Numbered from the stretch's first letter, positions 1 through 8,708 are shown. The stretch is 22,941 nt of DNA from CAZFAP01 sp964516325 (GCA_964516325.1 CAZFAP010000068.1:1-22941), one strand, 5' to 3'. The notes: generated by a model from the sequence alone, not told the origin. Translations and numbers: made by a program.

Positions 1-3000
1 TCGACGCTGGCGTCGCCTCGGGCGTATTGCCATAGGCGCCCATGTCAATCCGCCCGCCGTTGGGCTGCGGCTCCTTCGTGAAATCGGAAGAGGGATCACC
101 GGCGTCAATGCAGGGCGACCAGTTCCGCAAGTGGTAGTCCCCGCCGGCAGAGTCAATGAAATACGGATATGCGGATATGTTCCGCGTACCGCCCTCTCGC
201 CAGTCCTGAATGCAGGAGTATGTCGGGGTGGAGACGATACGTACCTGGCTGCCGACTGAAGCCGTGTTTCCCCAGATAATGCAGTTGCGGATGAAATTGG
301 AGCAGTCGTAGAGCCCGCCGCCCTCGCGGGCCGCAGAGTTCGCCACCACGGTGTTGCTCTCAATGAGACCCCTGCACTGGTACAGGCCCCCGCCGTCTTG
401 GTGCGCGGTGTTCCCCGCGACGAGGCTGTTTTGCACGGTGGCCTTGCTGTAGCCCAGGCCCCCCCCGCAGTGCGCCGAATTGTTCGAGATGACGTTGCCG
501 AGGACGGCGCCATCCGCCCCATAGAGCCCTCCGCCGTAGGTGCCGGCGGAGTTCTCCGAGATGATGTTGTCCACTATCCGGCCGTCACACTCGCACAGCC
601 CGCCCCCTTCCTGGGTTGCGGAGTTACCTGTTATGCCGTTGCTCTCGATGTCGCCCAGGCAGTAGGCCAACCCGGCGCCCCTGGACGCTCTGTTGGAGAA
701 AACGACGTTGTCACGAATCTCGCCGGCGCACGAGTTAAGCCCGCCACCGTTCCACACAGCGGAGTTCTCGGAGATCGTGTTATTTCGGATCCGGCCGTTG
801 CAGCGGCAAAGGCCGCCGCCAGCTTCAGCGGAGTTGCGAAGGATGACGTTATTTTCGATTGTCGCGCGAGCTCCGTTTCCAGACACACCGCCCCCCTCCT
901 GTCCTTGCCCGTTCCAAATGGTGAAGCCCGATAGGACGCAGGTCTCCCCTTCGTAACCCGACAAGCGTATGGCGGGGCCCATCCGCCTGCCGTCAATGAT
1001 GGTGCTGGCGACGACGGCTGGGTCAAGGGGATTGAGGCTGGTCAGGGTGATGTTCCTGCCGCCGAAATACACATTCTCGTAGTAAATCCCCGGCGCCACG
1101 AAGACGGAATCGCTTTCGGAGGCGGCGTTGATTCCTTCCTGGATGGCTTTGAACGCCCTATCCCACGACTTCCCATCGCCGGACGCGGCTACGGAGCCGT
1201 CCACGTGCCAGCCGGGGAGAGCTCTTGGGTCAGTCCCGCCATAGTATTCCTCGGAATTCGAGACGAGGTCTCGGTCGGGGTCGTCGTCGGGCCCCCGATC
1301 GAGATTCTCAAAGAAATGGATTTCCCAGTCATCGGGAAGTTCATCACTGTCGCTGTCGGGGGACTTGGAAGTCGCTTCGGGCGTATTCCCGTAGGCGCCC
1401 ATGTCAACGCGCCCGCCGTTTGGTTCCGGCTCTCTCGAGTAATCGAAGGAAGGATCGCCCGCGTCAATGCACGGCGACCAGCTCAGAAGATGGTAGTCCG
1501 CGCCCTGAAAATCCACAAAATAGGGATAAGCGCCTATGACGTTTTCCGGCCAACCTTGGAAGCCCTGCACGCACGAGTAAAAGACCACCCCCCCACCCGT
1601 TATATGCATTTGAGCGCCTCCCGGTGCGGCGTTCCCCCAAAAGATCGAGTTATAGATGAAGTAGGTCTGCGGGATGCTATCGTACAGACCACCGCCAGAG
1701 GCCGCGGCGGAGTTCTTCACGATGGTGTTGCTGGCGATTGTGCCGGAGCAGTTAGCGAGACCGCCGCCACTGTGGGCCGCATAGTTGCCGGAGATTAGGT
1801 TGTTGTGAACGGAGCCCCGGCACAGGCAGAGTCCGCCGCCGTCGCGCTGCGAGTGGTTGCCGGTAATTGTGTTGCCCCGGATTTCGCCGTCGCAGAAAGC
1901 GAGACCGCCCCCACCTCCGTCAGCGTCGTCGCCGTTGGTCGTGCTGTTACCCGTCACGGCATTGTCCTCGATGAGCCCATTGCATTTATACAAGCCTCCG
2001 CCGCGCCAGGTGACCACGTTGCCGGTAATCACGTTGTTCCGAATGGTGGCATGGGCCTCTGAACCAAGAATCCCGCCGCCGTAATCGGACTTTCCGTTAC
2101 GAATGGTGAGGCCAGCAAGGACGCACGCTTCGGTTTCGGCGCCGGCGAAAGTAACCACCGGACCCCGCTGGGCGCCCTCTATGATTGTCCGGGCAACAAC
2201 GTCCGCATCGGAAGGATCGGTGCTCCTCAGGACAACGTTCTTCCCGCCAAAATTGATGTTCTCCTCATACGTCCCGGGATAAACAACGATCTCATCCCCG
2301 TCATTCGCCTCGTAAAGAGCAGCCTGGATGGTCTGATACCATTTTTGCTTTGTTGAGTTCGCGACTACCTGCTCCGCCGGAAGAGCCGGATTCCAGCCGT
2401 AGAGATATTCGATGGCATTGGGGATATGGTCACCCTCGGGGTCGCTCTCGCCGGTTTCGGCGAGGCTCTGAAACCAGAAAGTCTCCCAATCGTCCGGGAG
2501 CCCGTCGGCGTCTGTGTCCGGAGATTTCGGAGTCGCTTCGGAAGTATTCCCGTAGGCGCCCATATCAATCCTGCCGCCGTTTGGCACAGGCTCGTTCGAG
2601 AAGGGAAATGCGGGATCGCCCGCATCAATGCAGGGCGACCAGGAAAGGAGGTGGAAATCCTCTTCGTTGGGGTTCACGAAGTAAGGATTGAAAGCGAAGT
2701 TCCCTTGACCCCCGCTGACCCAGGCTTCGATGCAGGAATAGGTCGGCGTCGAGGAGAGGTAGATTTGGTATGGGGCAGCGTTTCCCCAGACGATGCAATT
2801 GACTGTCGTTCCGGAACAGGAGTGCAGGCCGCTGCCGTAGGAGGCCGTGTTTTCAACAATAGTGTTATTCTGAACCTGGCTGTCGCACGCAAAAAGCCCT
2901 CCGCCGTTTCCCTGAGCGACATTCCGACAGATGACATTGTTGGAAATGACGCCGTTGCAGGTGAACACCCCTCCACCGTTTTCCTGAGCGGAGTTATGCA

Positions 3001-4840
3001 GGATTCGATTGCGCCAGACGATGCCATCGCAAAAAGCTAAGCCGGCTCCCTCCAGGGCGCCATTCAAAAAAATGGCGTTTTGTTCAACTGTACCGCCGCA
3101 GCCCTGAAGCCCACCGCCACTGGTCTCGGCGGAGTTCCCGGTAATCTCGTTGTTGCGAATCGTCCCGCCGCAATAAGCCAGCCCGCCACCCTCAAATGCG
3201 GAATTGCCGATGATCGTGTTTCCCTCCACTATTCCATCGCAGCCAGAAATTCCTCCGCCGTACCATATAGCGGCGTCAAGGGTGATGACGTTGTTCCGAA
3301 TGGCGGCATGGCTCCCGTTCCCGCGAATTCCCCCCCCAAAGTAGGCGGTGCCGTTGCGAATCGTGAAGCCCGTCACAACGCAGGATTCGCTCTCGGTTCC
3401 ATCCAATGTCACCACCGACCCGGCGTTGCCGCCATCAATGATTGTGCCGGCAGCCATGTCGGGATCGTCCGGGTCGGCGCCTGTGAGAATGATGTTCCTT
3501 CCGCCGAACTCGATGTTCTCGACATACACGCCGGAGCTAACCGTCACCGTGTCGCCATCGGACGATGCGGTGATGCCTTCCTGAATTGTCTTGAACGCTG
3601 TCTCCCAGGATGTGCCGTCTCCCGAAGCCATAACGGACGCGTCCACGTGCCAGGCGAGAGCTGGACTGGACGGGTCAAGCCCGCGACGGTATTCCTCGAT
3701 GTTCGGGATAAGGTCGCCGTCGGGGTCGCTGTTACCGCCATGAGCGAGGGTTCCCAGAAACTCCACCTCCCAATCATCGGGGAGACTGTCGCCGTCGCTG
3801 TCGGCTGACCGGGACGTAGCTTCTTTCGTGTTTCCGTAAGCTCCCATGTCAATCCGACTCCCGTTTGGGTCTGGCTCTTCGGAGAAAGGAGAGGCTGGCT
3901 CCCCCGCATCTATGCAGGGAGACCAACTCTTGAGATGATAGTCGCCATGAACCGTGTCGGCGAAATAGGGCGACCAAGCGATGTTTCCCTGACCTCCACC
4001 GGTCCATCGCCCGATGCAGCAATACGTCGGAAGCGAGCAATCGAAGAGCTGGCTTCCCCCACCGTTCCCCCAAACGATGCAGTTGCGGATGACTCCGGCG
4101 CAACTGTGCAATCCCCCGCCAAACTCGGCCGAGTTTCGGACGATGGTGTTGTTCTCAATCGTTCCACCGCAGAGGAGCATCGCCCCGCCGCTCTGCTCCC
4201 CGGAATTGCCAACGATGATGTTGTTCTTGATGGCGCCGTTGCAGTTGTAAAGCCCGCCCCCTTTTCGAGCGAAGTTGCCGCGGATGATGTTGTTTTGGAT
4301 TGTCCCGTCGCAGAATGCGATCCCCCCGCCGTGCCCGTTGGGCCAGTCCTGAACGGCGCGGTTGCCGGTGATGACGTTATTGGAGATCGTGGCAAGGGTG
4401 GCGGTCCCTGACAGGCTGCCGGAGATCCCGCCGCCGTTGCCGGCGCTTCCGTTGCGGATAGTGAACCCGGATAGCGTGCACGTTTGATTCTCGCTCCCCG
4501 AAAACATCACTACGGGTTCCAATTGCCTTCCGTCAATGATGGTCGCGGCAACAACCTTCAGGTCGAAAGGGTCTCGGCTGCCGAGGGCAATGTTCTTGCC
4601 GCCGAAGCGGACGTTTTCCAGATAGACGCCCTGGCTGACCGTAACGGTGTCGCCGCTGGAGGCTGCGCTCACCCCTTCCTGAATCGTTCTGAAGGCCGTT
4701 TTCCAGGACTTCCCGTCGCCGGACTTGGCGACCGAGCCGTCAACGTACCAGGCAGAAGAGGCTGCCCGTGCGGGGATTGAAAGAGCGACAAGGCACAGCG
4801 CGACAACGAGGGAGAATCTGAGAAATGTCTTAGCGTTCAA
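1..4840 (-). CDS. Giant secreted right-handed parallel beta-helix protein (N-terminal part, runs off left edge)
   Basis: One frame stays open from 4840 to the window edge (about 1613 codons), and I saw no stop where I translated it. A TTG start gives an ideal signal peptide: basic MNAKTFLR, a hydrophobic stretch, then IPARA before the mature part. An in-frame ATG at 4915 would add 25 residues before this signal and has only a close GGAAAGGA ahead of it, so I prefer TTG. Four diverged modules follow. Each has a W-[YH]-V-D cap, a TIQEGI/GDTV segment, a TIIDG segment, coils of 23-24 residues with GGG, Cys-x-G and NN-x-I positions, then CIVWGN, SPCIDAG and RIDMGAYGNT. Asp-rich linkers such as DSDGDSLPDDWE resemble thrombospondin type-3 calcium sites. 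Family knowledge suggests a surface or extracellular protein, possibly binding or cleaving polysaccharide. No catalytic residues are identifiable. The C-terminal anchor is outside the window. Confidence 0.9.
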   Translation of the reverse strand, partial: MNAKTFLRFSLVVALCLVALSIPARAASSAWYVDGSVAKSGDGKSWKTAFRTIQEGVSAASSGDTVTVSQGVYLENVRFGGKNIALGSRDPFDLKVVAATIIDGRQLEPVVMFSGSENQTCTLSGFTIRNGSAGNGGGISGSLSGTATLATISNNVITGNRAVQDWPNGHGGGIAFCDGTIQNNIIRGNFARKGGGLYNCNGAIKNNIIVGNSGEQSGGAMLLCGGTIENNTIVRNSAEFGGGLHSCAGVIRNCIVWGNGGGSQLFDCSLPTYCCIGRWTGGGQGNIAWSPYFADTVHGDYHLKSWSPCIDAGEPASPFSEEPDPNGSRIDMGAYGNTKEATSRSADSDGDSLPDDWEVEFLGTLAHGGNSDPDGDLIPNIEEYRRGLDPSSPALAWHVDASVMASGDGTSWETAFKTIQEGITASSDGDTVTVSSGVYVENIEFGGRNIILTGADPDDPDMAAGTIIDGGNAGSVVTLDGTESESCVVTGFTIRNGTAYFGGGIRGNGSHAAIRNNVITLDAAIWYGGGISGCDGIVEGNTIIGNSAFEGGGLAYCGGTIRNNEITGNSAETSGGGLQGCGGTVEQNAIFLNGALEGAGLAFCDGIVWRNRILHNSAQENGGGVFTCNGVISNNVICRNVAQGNGGGLFACDSQVQNNTIVENTASYGSGLHSCSGTTVNCIVWGNAAPYQIYLSSTPTYSCIEAWVSGGQGNFAFNPYFVNPNEEDFHLLSWSPCIDAGDPAFPFSNEPVPNGGRIDMGAYGNTSEATPKSPDTDADGLPDDWETFWFQSLAETGESDPEGDHIPNAIEYLYGWNPALPAEQVVANSTKQKWYQTIQAALYEANDGDEIVVYPGTYEENINFGGKNVVLRSTDPSDADVVARTIIEGAQRGPVVTFAGAETEACVLAGLTIRNGKSDYGGGILGSEAHATIRNNVITGNVVTWRGGGLYKCNGLIEDNAVTGNSTTNGDDADGGGGGLAFCDGEIRGNTITGNHSQRDGGGLCLCRGSVHNNLISGNYAAHSGGGLANCSGTIASNTIVKNSAAASGGGLYDSIPQTYFIYNSIFWGNAAPGGAQMHITGGGVVFYSCVQGFQGWPENVIGAYPYFVDFQGADYHLLSWSPCIDAGDPSFDYSREPEPNGGRVDMGAYGNTPEATSKSPDSDSDELPDDWEIHFFENLDRGPDDDPDRDLVSNSEEYYGGTDPRALPGWHVDGSVAASGDGKSWDRAFKAIQEGINAASESDSVFVAPGIYYENVYFGGRNITLTSLNPLDPAVVASTIIDGRRMGPAIRLSGYEGETCVLSGFTIWNGQGQEGGGVSGNGARATIENNVILRNSAEAGGGLCRCNGRIRNNTISENSAVWNGGGLNSCAGEIRDNVVFSNRASRGAGLAYCLGDIESNGITGNSATQEGGGLCECDGRIVDNIISENSAGTYGGGLYGADGAVLGNVISNNSAHCGGGLGYSKATVQNSLVAGNTAHQDGGGLYQCRGLIESNTVVANSAAREGGGLYDCSNFIRNCIIWGNTASVGSQVRIVSTPTYSCIQDWREGGTRNISAYPYFIDSAGGDYHLRNWSPCIDAGDPSSDFTKEPQPNGGRIDMGAYGNTPEATPAS
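11..1210 (-). repeat. Beta-helix module 4 of the giant protein
   Basis: This module runs from GWHVDGSV to RIDMGAYGNTPEAT and is the longest of the four, with extra GGGL-x-x-C coils. Sequence continues beyond the left edge in the same frame, probably into another linker. Confidence 0.8.
1370..2365 (-). repeat. Beta-helix module 3 of the giant protein (shortened cap)
   Basis: The module begins near NSTKQKWYQTIQ and lacks the W-[YH]-V-D-x-S...GDG cap seen in the other three modules. It ends at RVDMGAYGNTPEAT. The following linker contains DSDSDELPDDWE. Confidence 0.75.
2531..3652 (-). repeat. Beta-helix module 2 of the giant protein
   Basis: This module runs from AWHVDASVMASGDG to YGNTSEAT, with the same order of motifs as module 1. 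It is followed by a DTDADGLPDDWE-type linker. The DNA is well diverged from the other modules, so this is an old duplication. Confidence 0.8.
3815..4750 (-). repeat. Beta-helix module 1 of the giant protein
   Basis: This module runs from AWYVDGS to YGNTKEAT. Successive coils carry Cys-x-G at codons starting 4312, 4243, 4171 and 4102, a spacing of 69-72 nt or one helical turn. It is followed by an Asp-rich linker ending near 3660. Confidence 0.8.
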
Positions 4841-5219
4841 CTGGACTGAGGGAGAGCAAGCGCCGGCATGCGAAACAGGAACAATCAGGTTCCCGGTGAC
4901 TCCCACCCTCCGCATTCCTTTCCAAACCAGGGGCACCGAAACCTTCCGCCCCATACGGGAGGCTGACGATCGTGGCCGAGCAGAACACGGACGATTGGAA
5001 TATGTCCGTCGTCCATGCATGTTCATAATACCACGCCCTGAGACGCCATGCAAGATGAAACGGGGGTTTGGCGGGACACGATGCCTGCGATACGACCAAG
5101 CCCCCAGCCCCGCCGATCCCCCAGAAGGTCCTCTGAACCCCACAACCAGAAGTTGCGACACCAACTCCCTCCCCAAACCCCCCAACTGACCCCGCCGCAG
5201 AGCTGCCCCCCGCCGATCC
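4841..5219. other. Intergenic spacer, strongly C-rich on the plus strand
   Basis: This spacer lies between the phosphatase stop and the beta-helix start, both on the minus strand. The half next to the phosphatase (about 5098-5219) is extremely C-rich and contains a G-quadruplex motif on the minus strand. I see no convincing gene, hairpin terminator or consensus promoter. Confidence 0.6.
5167..5193 (-). other. Predicted G-quadruplex motif
   Basis: Read on the minus strand this is four G-runs (G4, G6, G4, G3) separated by loops of 6, 3 and 1 bases, which fits the canonical G3+N1-7 rule. It lies about 27 nt after the phosphatase stop codon and would be in the RNA of any read-through transcript toward the beta-helix gene. 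Confidence 0.6.
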
Positions 5220-6935
5220 TCAGGGCACCAGAACCTTCATGATAACGAGCGTCGCGTCGTCAGTCTGGGTGGGGCCGCAAAAGGAAATTACGTCGCGGAT
5301 GATTCGGTCGGCAATTTCGGAGGCTGGGAGCTCTCCGTATTCACTGAGCTTTTGAGCGAGCCTTTCACAGCCGAACTGCCCACAGGCTTGGTCTCTCGCC
5401 TCCGAAACCCCATCCGTGTAAAGAGCGAGAGTGTCCCTGTCGGCGAGCTCAACGGATTCCTCCGTAATCGAAAGGCTTCGCGAGATTCCGAGCACCTGGC
5501 CCGTCGAACTCAGGAAGGAAGACGTGCCATCCGCACGAACCAGAAACGGAGGGTTGTGACCGGCGGAGGCATACCGAAGCACTCTCGAGGACAAATCTAT
5601 CGTGGCGTAAAAGGCGGAAAGGAACATGTCCGCACGCGAATAGTCGTCATAGATGACCGAATTGGCCTTGTGCAGGACTTCCGCGGGGCTGCGATTTTCT
5701 CTTGCGATGGCGTGGATGACGTTCCTGGACTGCAAAGTAAGCAGAGCGGCAGCGAGACCCTTTCCCGAAACGTCCGCAATGGTCGTACCAAGGCAATCCC
5801 CCCCAAGGGGAATGTAATCGAAGAAATCCCCGCCGACCTCCCTCGCGGGAACGCTTATCCCACCGATGTCGAGACCGGGAATCGAAGGCGGCGATACGGG
5901 GAGGATGCTCTTCTGCACGTAGGAGGCGATTTCGAGTTCTCGCAGAAGCCGTTCTCGCTCCGCGGTGGTGCGTTTTATCTCGCCCGCGAGATGAGCGTTC
6001 TTGATGGCGACGGCGAGTTGGCCAGCGATTCCGGAGATCATGGCGAAATCGTCGCGACCGAAGTCGGCGGCGCGGCCGCAGGTGGAAAGGCAGAGAACAC
6101 CGAAAACCTCCTCTTCGAGGGCGATGGGCACAATCATCGTCGCCTCGATGTGGAGGCGGCGGACACTCTTGGCTGCCCTGATGTCGGGCTGCGAAGATAC
6201 GTCGCGAACAAACAGACCTCGCTTCTCGTGGATGGCCTTCGTCACTGCGGTGCGGCTGTACGTGGCATTGGCGGCATCCTGAAAACCATCCTTCGTCCAA
6301 TAGAGGCACGGGTCGTACCGGTCGTTCTGCCGAAGGAGGATGACGCCGCTGTCCGTGGGAACAAGTTTCATGATCCTGCCCGCAACTTTTTTCAGAAGAT
6401 GGTCAATGTCGAGAATGTTGCCGACGTACCTTCCGAAATCGTAGAAGATGGAGAGCCGCTCGTTGGCTTTTCTAAGCTCTTTGAAGGCAACCTCGGAGGG
6501 CTGGTCAACATGGACACCCTGAAACGAGGCGCCCACGTCGAAGGAAACGATGGTGCTCTCGGTTGGAGTTTTGCGGGACGCGAAATCCTGCGCATTCTCC
6601 GCCCCCTTGAGCCGCGCGATTCGCTGCCCGGAGGAGAGGAACGTTAATGCGCTGCGCCCGAGAACAAGGCTGTCGCCGTGCGCGAGCTCGGACGATTGCC
6701 CCTCTCTGAGACAAACGTGATTGACAAAGCTGTGGTTGGTGCTGCCGAGGTCCGTGACTGAGGCGCCCCGTTCAGAGAACGTGACGACGCAATGCCTCTT
6801 GGAGACGGAGAGGTCATTGAGCCGGACGTCGCAGGATGGGTCCCTGCCGATAACCGTCTCTCCGGGCTTCAGGAAAAAGATGTCGCCCTCGGCTGTTTGA
6901 AGACGAGGTTGATGAAGCGAAACCTCTTCAGGCAT
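5220..6935 (-). CDS. FHA-GAF-PP2C (RsbU/SpoIIE-type) serine phosphatase
   Basis: The product is 571 residues. An N-terminal FHA domain (about 8-100) shows the phosphothreonine-binding signature: GR at 30-31, S45-x-x-H48 and GSTN at 64-67. A helical linker leads to a GAF domain (about 160-315). The PP2C domain (about 345-571) keeps its metal-binding acids: VGGDFFD (D370, D373), DVSGKG (D388), YTDGVSEA (D508) and TDDAT (D559). In this family such phosphatases dephosphorylate anti-sigma-factor antagonists or similar targets, with the GAF domain sensing a ligand. I chose ATG 6935 because AGGGAC precedes it at good spacing. An ATG at 7001 would add 22 residues without a clear ribosome site. The protein is likely cytoplasmic: no membrane segment is seen. 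No partner kinase or STAS protein is visible in the window. Confidence 0.92.
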   Translation of the reverse strand: MPEEVSLHQPRLQTAEGDIFFLKPGETVIGRDPSCDVRLNDLSVSKRHCVVTFSERGASVTDLGSTNHSFVNHVCLREGQSSELAHGDSLVLGRSALTFLSSGQRIARLKGAENAQDFASRKTPTESTIVSFDVGASFQGVHVDQPSEVAFKELRKANERLSIFYDFGRYVGNILDIDHLLKKVAGRIMKLVPTDSGVILLRQNDRYDPCLYWTKDGFQDAANATYSRTAVTKAIHEKRGLFVRDVSSQPDIRAAKSVRRLHIEATMIVPIALEEEVFGVLCLSTCGRAADFGRDDFAMISGIAGQLAVAIKNAHLAGEIKRTTAERERLLRELEIASYVQKSILPVSPPSIPGLDIGGISVPAREVGGDFFDYIPLGGDCLGTTIADVSGKGLAAALLTLQSRNVIHAIARENRSPAEVLHKANSVIYDDYSRADMFLSAFYATIDLSSRVLRYASAGHNPPFLVRADGTSSFLSSTGQVLGISRSLSITEESVELADRDTLALYTDGVSEARDQACGQFGCERLAQKLSEYGELPASEIADRIIRDVISFCGPTQTDDATLVIMKVLVP

Positions 6936-7198
6936 GTGATTCGTCCCTATCGCAAGAGTCCCTTTGCGATTACAATAGCAGAGAGTTGAGAAGTTTTCCA
7001 TAGTCTTTGCTGATTCAAGAAGGGACCGGTCGTTCCGCGGACTTGATGGCTAAGTACGCCAATTCATAAGTTCCGCAACGGATGAGGGGGCAGGGGATGG
7101 AGTCTTTGGCGGGGCAACAGGATGGACAAAATCCCCCGGAGGAGAAGCAGAATGATCCCGGCCGGGCCGAAATGGTGTCCAACGATCCGTGATGGAAC

Positions 7199-7351
7199 CT
7201 ATGAGATGTGACGCATGGCCCCCGTTGGAATACCCACCATGAGAATTGCCCCGAGCGCCAATTTGGCAAGAGCACCGCAAAACCGCTCGTCCCGTCGCCG
7301 GACAATCCGGACCTTCTCCTCCGATGAAAACTTCCTGCGCTTCTCTGCCAT
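7199..7351 (-). pseudogene. Possible IS3-type transposase OrfA remnant, or a 50-residue small protein
   Basis: The ORF starts after AGGAAGGAGGAG, a strong ribosome site. Its first residues, MAEKRRKFSSEEKVRIVRR, resemble the start of IS3/IS911-type OrfA proteins, where RRKF-(S/T)-x-EEK leads into a helix-turn-helix. The rest (residues 20-50, including LAKLALGAILMVGIPTGAM) does not continue that family and ends at TAG. I did not find the continuation in the other frames. It is either a decayed insertion-sequence end or a genuine microprotein. The similarity is from memory and covers only about 19 residues. Confidence 0.3.
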
Positions 7352-7680
7352 GACATCTCCTCCTTCCTAACTCTATCCTAACAGCCATTCGGGAAATACC
7401 CAATTCCATCTGACGCACAACAGAGAGGGCAGAACGCACAAGCACCGGGGACAGCAAGCGACCAGCTCCTGAGGCCCGCGATTTTTGGATTGCCTTGGCA
7501 AGGCTGAGCGAGTATCGTTACTTGAAGAGGTAAGCCCACCTCCGGCGTGCCTGGTTCTCACATCGGGCTTTTGTTCAAGCGAAAATGATAGCTTAGTGCT
7601 TCAGTCACCAGGTAACTCGGGCAGCATTTATCCAAAAAACGTGGAGGCGGAACAGGCTGAGAAGAGGAAGGAGGATTAGA
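7352..7680. other. Intergenic spacer upstream of the importer operon
   Basis: No gene is seen in this divergent spacer. A weak sigma-70-like pair is TTGCCT at 7490-7495 and TATCGT at 7514-7519, spaced 18. The region ends in GGAAGGAGG, the ribosome site for the gene at 7681. Confidence 0.4.
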
Positions 7681-8643
7681 ATGAAACGCCTTTTTGCGTC
7701 GGTAGCAGCGGCGATGCTCGCCATAACGTTCTTGTCATCTTGTGCAAGGAAGCCGCAGAAAGTAAAAATCGGATACATGCCGTATACGTCGAATTTGCCT
7801 CTTTTTGTAGCGCAAGACAGAGGCCTCTTCCAAAAAGAAGGACTCGAGGTGGAAGCGATAAGGTTCGGTTCTTCCAAAGAGGCTATGGACGCGCTCTTGG
7901 CAGGCAGAATCGATGCAGAATGCACCATCGGCTTATCAACTCTCTTCGCGATCGAAGCTGCCTCACCCGGACAAATCAAGTTCTACCTACCTTGCGTTGA
8001 AACGGGGAATAGATATGCAAGTTACCTTCTGGTCAGGAAAGGATCCGGCATCTCGACAACAAATGACCTAAGAGGCAAGAAGATCGGCACATATACCGGA
8101 ACAACCCAGCTATTGTACCTGAGTCTCCTTCTGAAGAAACTCGGAATAGACCCAGATAAGGAGGTCAATATTATTCAGGTTTCCCCACAACTGGAAATAG
8201 AAGCCTTTGGTACGGGGCAATTCGATGCTCTTTACACTATCGAGCCGAACGCCACCATAGCAATGGAGAAGGATCTCGGGGAGCCTCTGCTTAGGAACCC
8301 TCGGGAGAGATATATAGTCGCTCCATTCCCTGCCGGAGCTCTCCCTTTCAACACAAAATTCTTGCATCAAAATCCCACGGAGGCCAAAAAAATCTACAGA
8401 GCCATGTGTAAGGCTGTGGACTTTATTAAAACGCACGAGCCGGAAGCCAAGCAACTGGTTCCAAAGTACACGGGATTAGACGAAAAGATCGCTCTCAAAG
8501 CAGGACTCTACGAGTGGTGGACAGAATCCGAGGTAAGGATCGACCCTATGCAGAAGCTTGCTGATATACTGTACGAGAACAGAATTATTTCGGCAAAGAT
8601 AGACGTCAGCAAGATGGTCCTCACAGAGGCAAACTTAAAGTAG
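7681..8643 (+). CDS. ABC transporter substrate-binding lipoprotein, NMT1/SsuA-like
   Basis: The product is 320 residues. The N-terminus is a lipoprotein signal (MKRLF, hydrophobic stretch, then LSSC with the lipidated Cys at 21), so the protein is probably membrane-tethered in the periplasm. The mature part follows the NMT1/SsuA/TauA/NrtA fold: KIGYMPYTSNLPLFVAQDRG near the start, EGLEVEAIRFGSSKEAMDALLAGRIDA, then LRGKKIGTYTGT for the second lobe. The family binds small organic molecules such as sulfonates, nitrate, pyrimidine precursors or aromatics; the sequence does not decide which. AGGAGG precedes the ATG at good spacing. This is the first gene of a five-gene operon. Twelve of its 14 Arg codons are AGA or AGG, unlike clpB. 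Confidence 0.9.
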   Translation: MKRLFASVAAAMLAITFLSSCARKPQKVKIGYMPYTSNLPLFVAQDRGLFQKEGLEVEAIRFGSSKEAMDALLAGRIDAECTIGLSTLFAIEAASPGQIKFYLPCVETGNRYASYLLVRKGSGISTTNDLRGKKIGTYTGTTQLLYLSLLLKKLGIDPDKEVNIIQVSPQLEIEAFGTGQFDALYTIEPNATIAMEKDLGEPLLRNPRERYIVAPFPAGALPFNTKFLHQNPTEAKKIYRAMCKAVDFIKTHEPEAKQLVPKYTGLDEKIALKAGLYEWWTESEVRIDPMQKLADILYENRIISAKIDVSKMVLTEANLK

Positions 8644-8708
8644 TCGGCCCCCACAAGGCCATCAACTGGCGGCCATGGGTCAGCCATCGAAACTCAGTTT
8701 GGGCCAGA

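Noticed and set aside
398..4411. Many 80-240 codon plus-strand and off-frame open frames over the beta-helix gene
   Set aside because: They are shadows of the repetitive minus-strand coding sequence. The single minus-strand frame that stays open across the whole region gives clear beta-helix motifs.
1..4750. Regular 69-72 nt periodicity resembling a CRISPR array
   Set aside because: The period is that of one beta-helix coil (23-24 codons). The repeated bases encode NN-x-I and GGG motifs and vary at synonymous sites; there are no identical repeats with unique spacers.
5352..6647. A 431-codon plus-strand open frame antisense to the phosphatase
   Set aside because: It lies opposite a gene with intact FHA, GAF and PP2C motifs. 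Its translation has no domain, no ribosome site and the composition expected of an antisense frame of GC-rich DNA.
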